Positions 11,370 to 31,400 of a DNA stretch of 64,000 nt are shown one piece after another; the first letter of the stretch is position 1, and every line of letters begins with the position of its first letter. The DNA is from Blastocystis sp. Blastoise (Eukaryota; Sar; Bigyra; Opalinata; Blastocystidae): NCBI GenBank assembly GCA_039096225.1, contig JBBPEB010000004.1, positions 1,026,001 to 1,090,000 on the forward strand, written 5' to 3'. The notes beneath the pieces are model-generated. The model made no database searches. It was not told where the DNA came from and saw only the letters and a list, made by a program, of their open reading frames with translations. The position numbers were made by a program, and so were the translations under genes.

Positions 11370-12463
11370 ATGTCAGCAGTCGTTTCTTCAATAATAAGGG
11401 AGTTATGTCATTATTTTCCTTCATGTATGTTTTGGTTCACGTTACTTGAGTGCTAAATTTATGAAATATTAGTTTTCTTCACTTCTCAGCAAACTAATGA
11501 AGAAGATGAATCGTTAGTTGATCAAGAAAAGAAATCTATACAAACATTTGTTGATGGATTTAGAAAAAAGCACGAGAACTATTGTCCAGAATTTATAGCA
11601 GAACCACTTCGTGAAGCAGTATATATTATTAAGTTGTTTAGAAATCCTATTTCTTGATACTATTTTGTACATCTAGTTGAATGAATCATTAGCTGATCAA
11701 AAACCTTTAATTTTATATTTTCATAATAAATATCATGAGAATTCCGAAAGATTCTGCAAGTATTTTTTGTTGTTTATTGAATTTATTTTTGTTTTATTGT
11801 TATTTTTTGTTTTGTTGTTATTATTTTTATTTTATTGTTATTATTTATGTTTTATTATTATTAGTGAAATATTATGTGACAAGGATGTTTCAGAAACCAT
11901 TCATGAAAACTTTTTATTCTGGGGTTGTGATATAAGTACAGAATATGCTTTTGAACATGTATATATTTATTTATTTAATTGTTTATTTAATTGTTTATTT
12001 ATTTATGAATTTATCTTTTTATCTTGTTTTTATATGTATTCTATATAAATAATAATAATAATAATAATAATAATAAAGATGATAATAAAGATAATAATAA
12101 TAATAATAATAATATATAGTTAATGCGCCTTCCCCTTCCTTTAACTAAATTCCCGTGTATATATATAGTACGTAAATATCATATTGATAAGCCAACACGT
12201 ATTTATGGATCTATTCAAGGGTGCTCATGTATATATATATATATATATATATTATTATGTTTATAGCTATATACAGTTGTTTATTTCTATATATATATAC
12301 ATGTCCATAATAATCTTAATCTATTTGTTTTACTATTATTATAATTATATATATATAAAATAATCATGATTATTTATTGGATTTAACTCCTTCTTATTTC
12401 TCTGAGAAATTAATGAGCTTATTAATCGATGGAAATCAATCTCTTGATGAATCACTTGCAGAA

Positions 12464-12505
<42 letters not shown>

Positions 12506-13281
12506 CTATTCTATATATTGTTTTTATTATATAATAATGTTTGTATGAATAAGTTCGATATATATATATATATAGATATATCGAACTGAGGAAGAAAGAT
12601 CACTACGTGAACAACAGCAACAGGAATATCAAAATGCATTAGAGAGAGATAGAATACTTGTATATATATATATATATATATGTTGTTATTATTATATGTA
12701 TTAGTATTATTATATGATCCTCATATATAAATATATATAGGAAGAAGAAAGAAAGAAAGAAGAAGAAAGACAAGTATATATTTATATCAATCACTATTAT
12801 ATATATATATATATATATATTAATCTATTATACATTAATAATATATATTATAGAATATTATTCAAAAACAAAAAGAAGAAGAAGAAAAAATGAAACTTGA
12901 CGAAGAAAACGTATATATATATATATATATATATACATTTATTCATTAAATATCATTATTGTTTTTTATTGAACTATATTTATTTCTATATATATATATA
13001 GAAATATAAATTACATATTGAAGAAATCCGTTCTACTCTTCCTTCTCCTCCATCTAATGGTATTCTAGATATATATATATATATATAGAATCTCATGTTA
13101 TTAATAATTATTTTATTATGTATTCTTTCATTTTGTTTTTGTGTTTATTTTTTTATAAGATATACATATTCAAGAATAATGATTATATATATATATATAT
13201 ATATAGGTCGTGGTATACGTATCTCCTTACCGAATGGTCAGCGTTTTCAACAAATCGTCGATCCATCTATATCTATACAAG

Positions 13282-13318
<37 letters not shown>

Positions 13319-13643
13319 ACTATAATTTATAAATAATAATAATGCTCTATATATATATATACTATAGTTTATAACTAATAATATGCTGTATATATAGTAT
13401 CTATTTGATATTACGGATATATACCTTTATGATCATAATATTCATATTCGTGATTTTGAATTAGTTACAAATATGCCTAAGAAAACATTCTCTAGAGTAT
13501 ATATATATATATATATATATAAATTGATATTTTTTATTCATATTAATCTAATATTTTATATATAGAATGATACTGCAATTTTATTAAAAGATGAATATCC
13601 AAGTGGAAATATTGCTTTCTTTATAAAAGACCTTAATGCTTAG
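11370..13643 (+). CDS. FAF2/UBXD8-like UAS-UBX protein, about 13 exons
   Basis: Conceptual joining gives a UAS thioredoxin-like domain (REALNESLADQKPLILYFHN, then FCNEILCDKDV and ENFLFWGCD), closely matching FAF2. A charged coiled coil (EEERSLREQQQQEYQ, EEERKKEEER) and a UBX domain (RGIRISLPNGQRF, then FELVTNMPKKTF) follow, ending in DLNA and a stop. Family members recruit the Cdc48/p97 ATPase through UBX in ER-associated degradation and lipid-droplet turnover. Exons: 11370-11424, 11473-11618, 11677-11759, 11865-11958, 12120-12228, about 12364-12463, 12576-12659, then short exons from about 12741 through 12910, 13002-13063, 13206-13279, 13400-13496, 13566-13643. Most introns are (TA)n. The acceptor of the exon near 12364 lacks AG and its donor near 12463 lacks GT, so that part is unresolved. 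The first intron's acceptor (11472 or 11489) is also ambiguous; the phase favours 11472. Confidence 0.85.
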
Positions 13644-14277
13644 TATTACTTGTATTTCATAAAATAAAAAAATATATTTATATTTCTTTTTTTTTTGATA
13701 TCTAAATATATAAACATTCCTTATGTTTTAGTCGTTATTCTTTTTTATCTTGCTTTTAAAATTAGTTTTGTTATGTTTTTTATTCCACATTTAAAAAACA
13801 TATTAGAAATTTGTTTCTACTTTTGTATTGATATCATTATATAATTAATGTATATAAGTCATTGACTTATAGAAATATAGTCATACGAGAATTGAAGAAA
13901 TAACTAGAACATCCAAAATTGATTTAACTATGATTGAATACAAATACTTTAGTCATTCCATATATAGGAAGCAGTTAACAATTCACATTATATATTTTAT
14001 TTTCTTCTTTTAATTAAAGAATAATCTATAAAAAAGCAGTCTTTAGTTTGAAAAATATATTTTTGATTATACCGCCTTTAGGAAGTTATTAGTTTCTCAG
14101 TATTATTAACGAAAAAATCTTGTTTATTTTCAAAAATACAAATTCAATCGTTTATTCATATTTATTCTACTTCTATAGGGTTGTAAGTGTCTTATACATA
14201 TTATATATATATTTATATCAATATTAACTATATATTTATGAGTTTAAAATTGTTTCTTTTTATAGATTTTCGTTACT
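13644..14277. other. Intergenic spacer, no gene seen
   Basis: About 630 bp, AT-rich, with pyrimidine-rich stretches and no convincing reading frame. It separates the UBX gene from the TFIIS-N/PDZ gene on the same strand. Confidence 0.6.
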
Positions 14278-17802
<3,525 letters not shown>

Positions 17803-18560
17803 TATATATATATATTATATATATACTTATTTATTGTATTAAAATAAGGAGTTATACTTTTTTTTTCCTTCTCTTTTATATATAAATATTTATTTTTTCT
17901 TTTTGTTTATAATATGTATACTCTTTAAAATTGTTTTATAATTAAATTTTAAACTCAATCTATTATATAACTCTTGCTGTGTTGATTACAACTTAATAAC
18001 TATTTCTATAAATATTGCCTTAGTTTTAAACACAAAACTTACATTTTGAAGTTCTAACCTCAAAGAACATTCAATAACGCTTTATAAATATTTCTATTAT
18101 CATATGTATACATTGTAGATATCATAATGAATTTATAACAAGTATTTTCAAATGATTTCCACTCAAATTTTGATTCTTTTTCAGTCATTAATATAAATCA
18201 TATTGAAGTGAACAATTCAACATTATCTGATTTTGGATTTCTTATTATCATCGTGAAACAACCAGCTATGAAGAAAGAATTGATAAAAAAATATTATTAT
18301 TTTTATTGGGTTCACATTTTTCGCATTTGCAAACTTGCATATTGACCTTGCTTAGACTATTTAATTTTAAATACTTTCAAAAAAACAAAGAAAAGATTGT
18401 TTCTAATTCTTATAAATTAAAATCATGAAAGTATAATATGTTTTCACTCATTTTCAATAAATTCTCAAGGTATTTCTAAAAAATTGAACTTTTTTAAAAC
18501 TTTTGATTTATAATTTTTAAAATATAATTTTTAATACTTTAAAGAATTTAGTGAAACAAA
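17803..18560. other. Intergenic spacer with one short open stretch
   Basis: About 760 bp. From about 18182 to 18350 a frame stays open for roughly 50 codons after a plausible TTTTTCAG acceptor (VININ..., then KQPAMKKEL). This could be an exon relic, but no partner exon or homology is visible. Nothing else is recognisable. Confidence 0.4.
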
Positions 18561-22502
<3,942 letters not shown>

Positions 22503-23132
22503 TACTATATATATATATAATGAATTACTCTTAATACATTTTCTTTTTGTGAATATTATAATATATCTATTTTATTATATCATTCTTAATATATATGTTT
22601 TATTGTAAATAAAAACATATAAACTGTGTGTTTATTCCGTTGTTAACTTTTATTTACATTTTCAAATACATTTTAAGTTTATTTGATTATTTAAAAATAA
22701 ATACTTTTTTCTTGTCCATATAAATGTTATATAAAAAACTAATGTTTCATTCAACTCATTACAAATAATTTTCTTTAAAATAACCCATTATTTCTAAAAA
22801 AAGTCAATCTCATTTCAAAAAAAATATTTAAAAGGTCACAATAAAGTCGTCTGTTTATGTATATGTTTCTCTATATCCATTTGTTATTTTAAAGTCGTCA
22901 ATAATTCGTTGGATATTTCTAATATTAAAGAATGTATTCTCAATATTGTCTTCCTTTTTTCCTTATATTGTTTCAGTTCAACAAATTATAGCTTTCTTGA
23001 ATCAAAACAATCAAGATTCATATTTCTTTTTAGGTTTCTTCTCTGTAGAAACTGGAAAAATACTAAAACCATTTTATTTTTTTAGTATTTAGTCTTCTAT
23101 TGTGTTTAAAAATATATAAAATTATAAAAATA
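22503..23132. other. Intergenic spacer, no gene seen
   Basis: About 630 bp of AT-rich sequence with short pyrimidine runs between MCM3 and the BTB-TLDc gene. No open frame of protein-like composition and no recognisable regulatory motif. Confidence 0.6.
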
Positions 23133-24874
23133 ATGGATACGTATAATATTTCATTAAAGGATAGTTGTATGTCTCTTCAAAGTAGTTTGAAATGGTATAC
23201 AGAGTCCATCAAGTTAGTTTTGTCTTATTTAGAATCGACTTATTCTATGAGTCTTCGTTACATCAATTCTTCATGTGAATTATTAAATAAAGATATTCTT
23301 TATAATTTAGATATTTGTAATGATTCGAAAAAACATACGATTATTCATAATATCGATCAAAAGAATCAAATTAAGAAGCAATCAGATACTCTTAGAGATT
23401 CTAGAGATTCTCATGATGTTTCTATGAGTAATATGGATTCTAATGATATATCGAAAGTCACTTTTAAAATGAATGATCAAGAATATGTCTTCGATTTCAA
23501 TATAATTAATAGTTATCAAGGTAGTTTATTTTATGATGAAATGATGAAGAATGATATACATGAAGAATCTGTAGTTTATATAGATAATTCGAAAGAAAAT
23601 TGGTGTATTCCAATAATCGTTGATTATATGGAGAATAAGAAGATTTCAATAGAGAACTATAAATATGAAAAATTATTAAAGTTGATTGAATGTATAGAAT
23701 GGTTGAATCTTCCTTTACCTGCTGAGTTGATGTTCATAAGAGAAAGAAGAGATACTAAAAAGAAATATTATAATGAAATTGAAGATATATATATCTTTAT
23801 AAATGAGAAAGAAGATGATCCTCTTATACATTACTTGATAGAAAATAAATTATTAATGCCCTTTATAGAACATTATAATAATGGATATGTAGATTATGAT
23901 AATAAGAATGATGTTTGTTATATTCGAAAAACATATAAATATTTACAATATATGCATGAATTCTGTACTACAGGGACGTTAGTGATTCCAAAAGAACAAT
24001 TAAAATTAATACATCGAAAAGAATTCGAAGAAGAAATGAGTGTTTTTGGTGATAAGATATCGAATTGTTTAAATACTTTATTTAATCCTTCCTTAGAGAA
24101 CTCATGGATACTTGAAAAAGGAATGGAAAACTATTTATATGATTGGTTAGGAAAAGAAAAGAAATGGACTTTATTATTTAGGTATTTTTAATTTAATTTA
24201 ATTTTATATTTATTTATTTATTTTATATATGTTAGTATTAAAAAGTTATTTATATATTTTAAATGTATAATGTATATTATATTTGTTTTCTTTTAAAATT
24301 ATGAGTAATTTAACTATATTTTTCCTTCTTCTAGAGCTTCTGAACATGACTATAGTGCTGAAGAATTTCATAAATACTGTGATACTAAAGGAGAAACAAT
24401 TACTCTAGTTCAATATAAGAGTAAAAACAATTCTTATTATATATTTGGAGGATATACAAGTGTTGATTGGAATCCAAATACTAGAGATCTCTTAGGTATA
24501 TATATATATTATATATAATAATAATAATAATATATCCTTTATTTATAGGATATAAATATGATGCGAATGCTTTTTTATTTACATTAAGTAATAAATATGA
24601 TATTACTCCTACTCGATATCCTATATTAAATCCAAATCTTGCTATTTTTTGTAATATTCATAAAGGACCTCAATTTGGAGGAAGTCCATTAGATAAAAAA
24701 GATATGGCTATTTGTGATCAATGTCATATCAATCCTAATAATCATATTAATTGTATTTCTTATGATCATAAAAATAGTGATTTCAAAAATAATATCTTTG
24801 TAACTACTAATCAAAATGATCAATGCAATGATTTCATTGTCGAAGAATATGAAGTATATGGTGTAATTCAATAA
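23133..24874 (+). CDS. BTB/POZ-TLDc domain protein, 511 aa, 3 exons
   Basis: Exons 23133-24181, 24335-24495 and 24549-24874 join in frame to 512 codons. The ATG at 23133 is chosen because the frame upstream has only a TTG. Residues about 105-165 form a BTB/T1-like domain (VTFKMNDQEYVFD, then VVYIDNSKENW). The C-terminal third is a TLDc domain: KKWTLLFRASEHDYSAEEFH, YYIFGGYTSVDW, ANAFLFTLSN, GPQFGG and DFIVEEYEVYG. TLDc proteins are linked to oxidative-stress protection and V-ATPase binding in other eukaryotes. BTB-TLDc combinations are common in amoebae and other protists, where their role is unknown. The first intron (24182-24334) is AT-rich but not a simple repeat; the second (24496-24548) is TA/AAT-rich. 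Confidence 0.92.
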
Positions 24875-25410
24875 ATTTATTATTCATTTAGTTTTTCTTA
24901 GTTGCTTTTATTATTTATTTATTTATAAATCGTCCTTTTAAACTGTATAAATTATATTTTTCTTCATTTGTTTTGCTAATATCATTCAAATTATTATATT
25001 CATATTACTAATACTTATTATGGACATTCTATATAAATCTAGACTAATATAAATAGAAGAAATGATTCATTAATCATTACCTTCTTTAGAATGCACTGAT
25101 TTTAATTCTAATTTTAGTTTTATCCAACAATATAGGACTTTATAAAATAGAATCATTATATAAATTCCATATAAGTACTTCTTTCAATGAGAAAACAAGA
25201 ATATTATTTTTAATTTATAAATTTTCTTGTTTATCTCCTCAAACTGACTAATAAAAGAGCTTTTTCCATTATTATCTTTTATTATATATCTTTTTCATTT
25301 TATTTTCTATTATTTCATTGATCTATAATTAAATTTATTCTATTGCTTCTCTACTAATAGATAAAATTTGAATTCATTAAATTATTTATTTGTTAAAAGA
25401 CTTTCTTTGA
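24875..25410. other. Intergenic spacer, no gene seen
   Basis: About 535 bp, T-rich on the + strand, with no reading frame of note. It separates the BTB-TLDc gene from the start of the surface-protein gene. Confidence 0.6.
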
Positions 25411-28400
25411 ATGTCTATTTTCTTTTCCTTTCTCTTCTTACTTATATTATGTTTCAATCAAATTAATGCATATAGTATATATTTAATTATTGATTTGTAA
25501 AACAATATATGAAACTGATACTGTATAGTTTGTGTTGGATCTGGTGTTTATGAAATAAAACTTATAAAGAATTTTGGTGGAGATGCTTATCAAGAGTCTT
25601 GGAAGATAGAACGTTTGTATCAATCATTTTCAACAGTTATTTATGAAGATAAAGGTTATTATTCTGATCTTTCTGGATCTCAACGAAGTACATTGTTATG
25701 TTTATCGAAAGATAAAAATTATTCTATTACAGTTTCATCTAGGTATATTTATTTTTATATTTTTTTTTAAGTTTTATTTTTTATTATATTTTAAACTATA
25801 TTTTGTATTTTATTCTATTTCTTTAATTAATAGTAACAAATATGGTTGGGGAACAAGTTATGAAGATAATACTTTTATAGAACTGGCTTATAATGATATT
25901 GTTTTTTATACTATATATTTACCTTATTCTACTATTTTAAAGTCAAATTCTATGACATATCCTTTATCTAGTATGTTTAATATATTATATTTAATAGTTT
26001 TATTATATATAGCTCATTTTTATATAACAAATAGAACGGAATGGCATATTTCATCATCAATATCTTCTTCTTTATGGTATTCACCTAGCAATATAGATTA
26101 TTTAAATTGGTCATCTTCTTCTTCTTCTTCTTCTTCTTCTTCTTTTTCTTTGTCTTCTTCTTCTTCTTCTTCTTCTTTTTCTCCTTCTTCTTCTTCTGCT
26201 TCTTATTCTTATTCTTCTTTTTCTCCTTCTTCTTCTTTTTCTTCTTCTTCTTCTTCTGCTTCTTTTTCTCCTTCTTCTATTACCCATTATTATGTTACTG
26301 ATGTTTTTATTCCTGTGGATATAATATGGTTGATTTCATTGTCCTTTAAGGTTTCAGGAGGTATTCGTGTATATATTAATGGGAATGAACTCTATAGAAA
26401 GAATCTACCTTAGTATATATATTTATTTATATATTTACATTATATTTCTAATTCTATATGTTCTATGAATATAATTTATTCTATTTACATAGTAATATTG
26501 ATTCAAACACATTAGCTATTCAAAATAACGATATTTTCATTGCAAAGTATATATATAATATAATTTTATTCATATTTATTTTTCTTCTTATAGATTTCAT
26601 TTTCCTCTTCAATCCTTTCTAACAAACGATACTTATATACATATCGCAGTAGAAACTCATCATTATTCAATAAATCAAACTACAAATATATTTGAAGGAT
26701 TTTTATATGCAGATACTCAAATCGAAGGTATATTTATATTTTATTTATGTACTTATTTGTTTATTATTCTATAGAAACATGTTTTCCTCGTTCTATAGCC
26801 AGTACAATTACTTGTATAGATAATTCATCTTCTATTCCTATTTCTTATAATTCCTGTTCTTATCTGCTTCATGAAGATACTAATAATATATATATATCTG
26901 CAACAAATAACGTTTCAATTACTATCACTTTCAATGGACAACAGTATTTATTTATATTATATATTTTATTATTTATATTATTTATATTATTATTTATATT
27001 ATTTATTTATATTATTTATATTATTTATTTATATTATTTATTTTTAATTATTTATATAATTATGTAATTATCTTTATTATTAAAAATATATGATATCTAA
27101 TATATAGACAAGAATGGATTAATCGTTATAATATTACACTTCCTTCTTCTTCTTCAATGTTTCCTTCTTATTATACTTGGACAGTATATGGAATCTATGA
27201 ACAGCAAACACTCGTTAAATTAGATTATCAAGAACATATTCAATTCGATATATCTCATCAAACACAATCATTCTTCATCTTTCAAAATAAATGGAGTTTC
27301 AATCAATATCGATTCATTATAGGTATTTATTATATTTATATATTATTCTATATTATATATATCTTTTCAATCATCATTCCCATCTAATAATTTATTATAC
27401 TATTATTTTATATCTTTCTAGAAAATGATTTTCAAGATCTACCAATTACATTACAGTTTATTCAACTTCTTTCCTGTAATCATATTCCTGTTGAATCCAT
27501 ACTTCAATATTCACAAGATATTTATTATCCTCGTGTTTATTCATCACTTTCCTTATTACCTCTCTTTTCCTCATTTTCTTCTTTTCTTATTACAAATAGT
27601 TCTTTTCCTGAAGAAGTTAATGTATCAATTCATAAAGAAACAGGAAAGATTGAAGGACAAATGTCTATAGAAGGACACTTCTCTATAACAATTCAAGCTC
27701 TAGATACTATGAAACTACAGTATATTACTAAAACTTTACAATTTATTGTTAATAGTATATATATATAATCTTATATTTATTATTAAATACTAATTACATG
27801 TATATCTCTGTTTTCTATAGATTGTTCATTTCCTGATTATTCTTATATTTCTATATTACTTCATACAAATTGTCCTTTTGAAAAAACTACATTAATTCTC
27901 TATACACATGAGAATCTTTCTATTCCCTTGTTTATTCATGATTCTATTAATTATAAACTAGATCGATCCTATGAACTTTGTATATCTACTTCTTTAAAAG
28001 AAATTCATTATTTTCATTCACCTTTACTTTATTTCACTTCTTTCCTTCAAATTCATCTTCTTCCATCTATATCTACATTATCTACTAATAATACACTTCT
28101 TCTCTATACTACATGTAGAGGGAAATCTTCTTGTCAATATCTATTATATCCTCAATATCCTGTATCTTCTTCTTCTATTTGGACATATATACAAAAAACA
28201 CAAGAAATAAATCCTTTATGGACTACAATAAACTATAATGATTCTTCATGGTCACAACTCTCTTCTTCTTCTTCTTCTCCATTAATATCATCATCAATAT
28301 ATCTTTATCGATCTATATTCACAGTAACATCAACTTCTCTTCTTCAATCTATCTCCTTATATATATCTACTTCATTTCCATTCATTCTATATATTAATGG

Positions 28401-31400
28401 AATTCAAATCATACAATATGAATGGATATCTTCTACTAATAATCCAAATATTATGAATAAGAAATCTATTTCTAATGATACTCAATCATTCTTATTAACA
28501 CATACATATGATATTATTGAAGAAGGAATTAATTGTATATCTTTAGAAATCTTTATATCCGATATAAATACTTCTTCGTCTATTCTTCCTTTTGATTGTT
28601 CTCTTCTCCTTTTTTATCATGAACATATTATAGATCTTCTTTCTTTATCTACACTATATTTAAATAATCAAGTTGTTTCTTCTTCTATTCCTTCTACATA
28701 TTCTACAACATGTTTTTTATCTCCTAATTATCATGCTACTACTATTTATTCTAAACTTCCTTCTTATCTATTTGATCTTAATCTCTATACTTCATGGTAT
28801 CAACCTATGACTATTACTTTAGATCCAATTGAACTCTTACTTCTCTTTCATAATCATATTTCTCTTCATCATAATGTCTTATGTTTCATTACAAATCCAT
28901 CACAACCATTCTATGATCCATATCAATGGACACTCTATGGAGTTCTTCAAAGCCAATCAAATGGTTTATCTAATTCACAATATACAGATGATCTATTATA
29001 TCATTCTGAATATGATATTTATCAATCTACACTCAGTAGAAAATGTTATTATCTATTAAATAATACAAAATCTTATCAAGGATATCGACTTATCTTTGAA
29101 AAACCATATAATTCACTATATATACAATATATTTCTCTTTCTCAAATTGAATTTTTCTCTATGAATCTTCAAACAATAGAATTACCTCCTTTTGAATTAC
29201 CTAAGAATCGATATATATTCTTTTATCAAACAAAATATATCTCACCATTCTTCTATCCTTATGGATATCAAAATTATGAAATATCTTCTTCTGCTCTTCC
29301 ATTTTCTAATTTTAATTCTCTTCATGGATATTTTAATCCTTTTATATTATTAACATATTCTTCTCGACTTACTACTATTACAGCAACAAATCTAAAGAAT
29401 GAAATAGTATCAAATACAATTACTTTAGAATCTAGATATTGTAATGATGGATATAGTCCTCTACATTTATATGTATATATGGATGAACATTATTTAACAG
29501 TTACTTATACATTAAGATCTATATTGAATAATAATGAAGATATTCTTAATAAAACTATAGGAAATAATGATAATATCGATACACCTCCTATGAATATTTA
29601 TACAGAATCCTCTATATTATATCAATCCAAAGATATACTTCCTTCAGTAACTCTAGCGAAAGATTTTTGTTTAGATAATGGTATATATCAAATAGAAATA
29701 GAAGATTCTCAAGAAGAACCATGGATAAATAGTTTTATATCTATTCAAGGTATTGAACATTCATTCGTTACTATACATAAACCAAGAGGCAAATATTATA
29801 AATATATATTTAATTTAAATTATATTCTTAATTCAAGAGATTCTAATTGGAAATTAAAAGATATATCTACTTATCCTATAAATTGGAATACATTATCTTT
29901 TAATGATATATTATGGGATCGATATGATATTCAATTTAGTCAATCTATATATGATTCTCCTCTTCATTTATTTCGACATTCATTCACTATTACTGAACAT
30001 GATATTCAATCTTATTTATCTATTGCTATTTCTATTAATTCTCCAATTGGATGGGTTATTCATATAAATGGTATTACAATGAAAATATGGAATATGATTA
30101 ATGATATTTCAATGATACATGCAAATACTTATTCTATTCATTATTATCCAACTAGACCTAATACAGGTATACTTAAATCTTTGTATAATTGTCCAAATAA
30201 TATATCCTATTCTTCTTTTTCTACAAATATTTCTTCTACAAATATTTCTTCTTCTTTTTCTTCTACAAATATTTCTTCTTCTTCTACATCTACTAATCTT
30301 TCAGAATGTATATCTCCTTTTATTTTAGGAAAGAATGTTTTAGCTATAGAGTTTCATGAAGATGCTCATGCTGTTCTTTATGATTTCCAATTTGATGCAT
30401 CTATTCGACGAATTCATTCTCGTGAAAATTTAATGTTTTCAGGAGAATATCATAGTAATTGGAATATTGAAGGTATTCAAGGTGTAAATGCTCTATTTGA
30501 TAATAATATATATACTTCTGTATATATAGAAGGAGAATGTAAAGGAATTCAATATCAATGGACTTATACTTATGATCGTTATGTAATGATTAATTCTTAT
30601 AGAATTGCTAATGGAGATGATTGTATTCATTTAAGTCCTACTTCTTGGATTCTAGAAGGTTCTTTAGATAGTAATACATGGATATTATTAGATACAGTTA
30701 CTTATGTATATTGGACTACTTTCAATCAAGAATATTATTTTTCTTTCTTTAATAATAATGTATATACTAATTATCGAATAACTATACAATCCTGTTCAAT
30801 GCCTATTGAAGATTCTTCATGTATTTCTTATGGATTACAACTTAGTGAATGGACACTATCAGTTGATACTCTTACTTATTGTGAAGATATTCATGGAGAT
30901 TTAACAATTCCTTATGGTCATTTCTTATTATTCCCTTGTATATCTTGTGAATATGGATATATAGTGAAGAGATGTTTAGGTAATAATGAATATATTATTC
31001 TTTATGAAACATGTACATCTTCTCTTCCTTCTTCTTTCTATTATTCTTATGATTCTAGTTTATATCCTCCTTCTATTACTAATACAACTCAAGGAATATC
31101 TCCTTCTTCTCCTTTTATTCTTTATCGTTATATATCGATATCTCCTCTTTATCCTTCTATTTCTATATGTAATGCTACTTATACGAATATTACAATTCTA
31201 CCTAATGGACTTCATTTAAATCCAAATACTGGAATAATCACAGGAATACCTACTTCTATACAAGAATCTATTCATATTATAATTTCTATAAATACATTGA
31301 CTAGTACTTCTATATCAAGTTTATATATATCAATAACTGAACATTATTGTCCATCTATAGATACATGGCCATTAACACTTCCTGGAACTACTGCATCTAT

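Noticed and set aside
26107-26301. Poly-phenylalanine frame
   Set aside because: Out-of-frame reading of the serine-coding tract of the surface-protein gene.
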